Assembly (NCBI GenBank): GCA_009664345.1 | Contig: CP043547.1 | Location: 2,632,709-2,696,708, forward strand | Direction: 5' to 3' | Length of the DNA stretch: 64,000 nucleotides | Origin: Planctomycetales bacterium 10988 | Lineage (GTDB): Bacteria > Planctomycetota > Planctomycetia > Pirellulales > Pb10988 | Shown: positions 61,040-64,000 of the stretch, piece after piece | Layout of the letters: each line of letters begins with the position of its first letter | Position numbering within the stretch: the first letter of the stretch is position 1 | The notes under the pieces: model-generated | The model's database searches: none | What the model was told of the DNA's origin: nothing | What the model saw: the letters and a program-made list of their open reading frames with translations, nothing else | Translations under genes and position numbers: made by a program

Positions 61040-62308
61040 ATGTCGTCTGCAGATAATTCGTCATCAACTTTTGCTCACGACATTCTGATCATTGGGGCTG
61101 GTCTCTCTGGCCTGAGTTGTGCTCATTACCTGACCAAGGAAAATTGCAACGTTAAAGTCCTCGAAGCGGAGGACAAACCTGGTGGCCGAGTCCAAACCGA
61201 TCTTGTCGAAGGCTATCAACTTGACCGAGGTTTTCAGGTTTTGTTAACGGCCTATCCGGAAACGCGGGAGCTGTTGAATTATCCACCCTTGCAACTTCGA
61301 AAATTTCAACCAGGGGCTTTGGTGCGCTCTGGGGGAAATTGGCATCGATTGGTTGATCCCTGGAGACAGCCTCAACATTTCTTCTCGACCCTCTTTTCCT
61401 CAATCGGGTCCGTGAAAGACCGGATGGTTGTTCATAATTTACGAAATCGCTTGATTCGCAAATCCCTCGATTCAATTTACGAAAGTACAGAAACTTCTAC
61501 CGAAGAATATTTACAGAAACTCGGCTTTTCCGAGGGGATGATCAATCAATTTTTCCGCCCTTTTTTGGGAGGGATTTTTCTTGAAAACGAACTGCAAACT
61601 TCCAGTCGCATGTTTGAGTTTGTCTTTAAAATGTTTTCCCTCGGCGATACTTGTGTTCCTGCTAAAGGAATGCAAGCCATTGCTCAACAATTAGCGGATC
61701 GTTTGCCGGAAAATACGATTTCCTATCAACAAAAAGTTCAATCGATCGAACCGCATACTGTCCGCCTCATGAATGGGGAAACTCTCACAGCGAAAATCAT
61801 TATTGTCGCAACAAGTTCACAAGCGGCTTCCTCTTTATTGTCGAACTTTTCTGATATTCCTTTGAGTTTTCCCAAAATGAAGCAAACTGCTTGTTATTAT
61901 TTTGTCGCGGAAAAAGCACCACTGAACGAACCGATCCTACTTTTAAACGGAGAAGGAAAAGGCTTTATCAACAACGTCAATATTATGAGTAATGTTGCGG
62001 AAGAGTATGCCCCGGAAGGAAAAACTTTACTCTCGGTAAGTGTGGTCGGTTCGGAAGTTCCTGAAGAGCAAACCATTCAACAAGAGCTTTCCAAGTGGTT
62101 TGGAGAAGAAGCGAACTCATGGCGGCATTTAAAAACGTATGTGATTGAATCTTCTCTTCCCGAGCAACAAACACTCAAAGTCCAAACCTCTCCGAAATGT
62201 CATCACGATTTTCTCTATGTTTGTGGAGATTATCTAGAAACCGCTTCCATCAACGGAGCGATTGCCTCTGGACGCCGATTGGCCGAAACCATTCTTTCTA
62301 AGAAGTAA
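61040..62308 (+). CDS. FAD-dependent oxidoreductase (amine-oxidase/phytoene-desaturase-like)
   Basis: Flavoprotein of 422 residues. The FAD-binding ILIIGAGLSGLSCAHYLTKE is at about 12-31, followed by EAEDKPGGRVQTD, a family-typical RGFQVLLTAYPETRELL, and the C-terminal FAD motif YVCGDYLETASINGAIASGR. It resembles protoporphyrinogen-oxidase-like and carotenoid-desaturase-like proteins of unknown substrate. The gene is AT-richer than average. It is followed by an SDR gene 186 bases downstream on the same strand. Confidence 0.85.
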   Translation: MSSADNSSSTFAHDILIIGAGLSGLSCAHYLTKENCNVKVLEAEDKPGGRVQTDLVEGYQLDRGFQVLLTAYPETRELLNYPPLQLRKFQPGALVRSGGNWHRLVDPWRQPQHFFSTLFSSIGSVKDRMVVHNLRNRLIRKSLDSIYESTETSTEEYLQKLGFSEGMINQFFRPFLGGIFLENELQTSSRMFEFVFKMFSLGDTCVPAKGMQAIAQQLADRLPENTISYQQKVQSIEPHTVRLMNGETLTAKIIIVATSSQAASSLLSNFSDIPLSFPKMKQTACYYFVAEKAPLNEPILLLNGEGKGFINNVNIMSNVAEEYAPEGKTLLSVSVVGSEVPEEQTIQQELSKWFGEEANSWRHLKTYVIESSLPEQQTLKVQTSPKCHHDFLYVCGDYLETASINGAIASGRRLAETILSKK

Positions 62309-62494
62309 CAATTGGTTGAAATATTATTGATCGTGTTAACAATCTACTTTCCTTCCGGTTAACACCTCTTTTCTTTAAAACATAGCTTACTTTTCTTCAT
62401 TTGAGCTTGCCTGGCCAGTGCTTCTTTCTTGCCTATAAAGTGTCAGATACACCCATGTATCAAATCACTTTTCTATCATGCAAGGAGGATATGT

Positions 62495-63265
62495 ATGTCA
62501 CCCCGAAACACGCCTTCCTATTTTATTCTGGGAGCAACCGGTGGGATTGGAACGGCCTTGTGTCAAAAGTTAAAACAGCAAGGTGCCCGTCTCTTTCTTG
62601 TGAGTCAAAACCAAGAAAAACTAAAGGCCTTTGCTGAAGAACTCGATAGCCCCTTTGCTTCTCTTGATGCCCGCTCTATTGAAGAAGTTCAGTCCGCCTT
62701 TCAGCAAGCCACGGAAACCATCGGCCCTTTGAACGGAGTGGTTAATCTCGTTGGTTCATTAATGCTCAAGCCCGCTCATTTAACGACGGAAGAAGATTGG
62801 AACGACACGATCGCGTTGAATCTCACTTCGGCCTTTGCCACTGTTCGTGCGGCAGCCAAGGCAATGAAAGATCATCCAGCAGGGCTATCGGTCGTTTTAA
62901 TGTCTACAGCCGCTAGCCGAATCGGCATTGCCAATCACGAAGCAATCGCTGCCGCCAAGGCAGGGGTAATTGGCTTAGCTCAATCTGCCGCTGCAACTTA
63001 TGCAGGGAAAGGAATGCGGGTGAATGTCGTTGCCCCGGGTTTGATTCGAACTCCTTTGACCGAGCGAATTTGGAAAAATGAAGGTGCCGCCCAAGCTTCC
63101 CTCGCATTGCATGCACTTGATCGGCTAGGCGAACCTGACGATGTGGCCGAAATGATTGGGTGGCTGCTCGATCCACAACATGATTGGATCACCGGTCAGG
63201 TATTCGGAATTGATGGCGGACTTGCAACCTTAAAACCCAATCGAAAAACAACTGCTAAAAGCTAA
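62495..63265 (+). CDS. Short-chain dehydrogenase lacking the catalytic Tyr
   Basis: SDR-fold protein of 256 residues. The dinucleotide motif is FILGATGGIGTALC (about 11-24); NLVGSLMLKPA and the catalytic Ser in VVLMSTAASRIG follow. In the usual YxxxK motif the Lys is present (IAAAKAGVIG) but the Tyr position is Ile, so a classical reductase mechanism is unlikely. VNVVAPGLIRTPLT and GQVFGIDGGL complete the fold. AAGGAGGA lies 5 bases before ATG 62495, which sets the start. It may act with the FAD oxidoreductase upstream. A terminator follows. Confidence 0.87.
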   Translation: MSPRNTPSYFILGATGGIGTALCQKLKQQGARLFLVSQNQEKLKAFAEELDSPFASLDARSIEEVQSAFQQATETIGPLNGVVNLVGSLMLKPAHLTTEEDWNDTIALNLTSAFATVRAAAKAMKDHPAGLSVVLMSTAASRIGIANHEAIAAAKAGVIGLAQSAAATYAGKGMRVNVVAPGLIRTPLTERIWKNEGAAQASLALHALDRLGEPDDVAEMIGWLLDPQHDWITGQVFGIDGGLATLKPNRKTTAKS

Positions 63266-63300
63266 CAGCCAGACTCTATATATCGAATTCTCAACAAAAA

Positions 63301-63340
63301 AACCGATCCCCTTTAAATATAAAAAGGAATCGGTTTCTTT
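63301..63340. terminator. Intrinsic terminator
   Basis: AACCGAT and ATCGGTT pair, with an inner CCTTT/AAAGG stem, followed by TCTTTATT. An A-run lies on the other side, so it may also end the leftward propeller gene. Confidence 0.85.
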
Positions 63341-63373
63341 ATTATTTGAAGAGTTTGTTTGAAGTGTCAACTT

Positions 63374-64000
63374 TTATTGTGGTGGAAGGTTTTCAATTCG
63401 GTAAAGATAACCTGCTGTTCGCAAGAAGATCGCATTGTCTGCGATGGCCGGGGAGGCATTTCCACCTTCGTCCAAGTGATTTTCGGCGACCACTTCGCCT
63501 TCTTCGTCTGCGGAAAGAATGTAGGAAGCTCCTTCTTGATCAAAGCAATAGATCAAGCCATTGGCCAGAATGGGGGAAGACCAAAATTCGCCCTTAAGGC
63601 GTTGTCTCCAGAGCATTCGGCCTGTTTTTGCTTCACGAGCGCTGGCGATGCCATCGTCGGAAATGGAAAAAATCACTCCCTTATGAAAGATCAACGAAGG
63701 CTTCAGCGGAACGCTCCGCGGGGAATCCCAAAGCGTTTCCGGTTGATTATCCGAATCCGAAGAAGCGAAAGGAGGGTCCAAAGCAATCAAGCCATCGCCC
63801 CGAGTTCCTGTGGTAAGGTACAGAATGCCCTCTTTAAATAAAGGACGGGAAGCGGCATTCATCCCGCCGTGAACCTTTCTCCACAGCTCATCCCCCGAGT
63901 CTGGATCGTAGGCGATCGTTGCCATGGCGGCCGGGCTAACGACTTGGGCTTGTCCTTCAACCTGGATTACCTGCGGAGTCGCATAGGCTTTCATCCAGTC
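63374..64000 (-). CDS. PQQ-type beta-propeller protein (5' end outside window)
   Basis: C-terminal part (208 residues seen) of a leftward gene that continues beyond the window; the frame is open through base 64000. Blade motifs are visible: ATIAYDPDSGDELWRK, DGIASAREAKTGRMLWRQRL and SPAIADNAIFLRTAGYLYRI, as in PQQ-like (BamB-type) propellers that are common in planctomycetal secreted proteins. The function is unknown. It ends IENLPPQ, 34 bases before a terminator shared with the SDR gene. Confidence 0.8.
   Translation of the reverse strand, partial: DWMKAYATPQVIQVEGQAQVVSPAAMATIAYDPDSGDELWRKVHGGMNAASRPLFKEGILYLTTGTRGDGLIALDPPFASSDSDNQPETLWDSPRSVPLKPSLIFHKGVIFSISDDGIASAREAKTGRMLWRQRLKGEFWSSPILANGLIYCFDQEGASYILSADEEGEVVAENHLDEGGNASPAIADNAIFLRTAGYLYRIENLPPQ

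Noticed and set aside
1-64000. tRNA, rRNA, CRISPR arrays, transposases
   Set aside because: None was recognised on either strand by reading; a covariance search was not possible.

Overview
The window looks like chromosome of a planctomycete (phylum Planctomycetota, class Planctomycetia). The evidence is gene content rather than a marker gene: three secreted sulfatases, two Tat-exported Gfo/Idh/MocA oxidoreductases, a DUF1501 protein, a PhoD phosphatase, a ThuA protein, a XylR-type regulator, a SUMF1-like protein, and two very acidic cell-surface proteins that carry the planctomycetal N-terminal 'LExLExR' motif and FG-GAP repeats. No rRNA, tRNA, CRISPR array, prophage or intact insertion sequence was found. 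Composition is moderate in GC, with AT-rich gaps near 17.4-17.8, 42.8-43.3, 45.6-46.5 and 60.0-60.3 kb.

Layout. 0.4-5.6 kb: a glycosyltransferase, the QueD/FolE2 pair (7-deazaguanine or pterin synthesis), a His/Cys-rich lipoprotein, a PhzF isomerase and an Imm22-like orphan. 5.6-12.6 kb: a leftward catabolic cluster (XylR-type regulator, Gfo/Idh, DJ-1/PfpI protein, PhoD phosphatase, sulfatase); a perfect palindrome AAAAAGTACTTTTT lies before the regulator and before the DJ-1/PhoD/sulfatase part, a candidate operator. 12.6-18.3 kb: a tandem-RDD membrane protein, a PabA/TrpG amidotransferase, a repeat-rich cytosolic protein, a ROK sugar kinase, a cold-shock protein and a Nudix hydrolase. 18.8-23.2 kb: M24 peptidase, OmpR-type regulator, Pcm and RecJ. 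23.6-28.7 kb: an RND efflux adaptor and permease. 28.8-33.6 kb: ribosomal protein L31 type B, SufE, ThuA, IlvD and a LolD-like ATPase.

33.9-45.6 kb is the most distinctive part. Two surface proteins (1347 and 618 residues) share a C-terminal cassette (five FG-GAP units, a half unit and a matching tail ending in LFSxLG) but have unrelated N-terminal halves: 17 'ELWxSDGTSAGT' units in one and Ig-like domains in the other. Between them lie a DUF1501 protein, a PspA/ECF-sigma pair and a SUMF1-like protein. A series of four small hairpins ending in a T-run (43.03-43.13 kb) lies upstream of the second protein and may be an undescribed structured RNA; part of its pattern recurs at 60.93-60.96 kb.

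46.7-53.8 kb: heme oxygenase, a cytosolic phosphodiesterase-like enzyme, a membrane-fused spermidine-synthase-like protein, a proline-rich lipoprotein, a degenerate receiver and a NarL-type regulator. 54.0-58.3 kb: a leftward operon of a Gfo/Idh protein and two sulfatases, followed by a perfect 34-bp inverted repeat. 58.9-64.0 kb: a secreted protein of unknown function, a DUF427 protein, an FAD oxidoreductase, a short-chain dehydrogenase without the catalytic tyrosine, and the 3' part of a PQQ-type beta-propeller gene that runs off the window.

The overall picture is heterotrophic degradation of sulfated and phosphorylated substrates, envelope and surface functions, and ordinary housekeeping genes. 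All functional calls come from reading motifs by eye; no database search was run.
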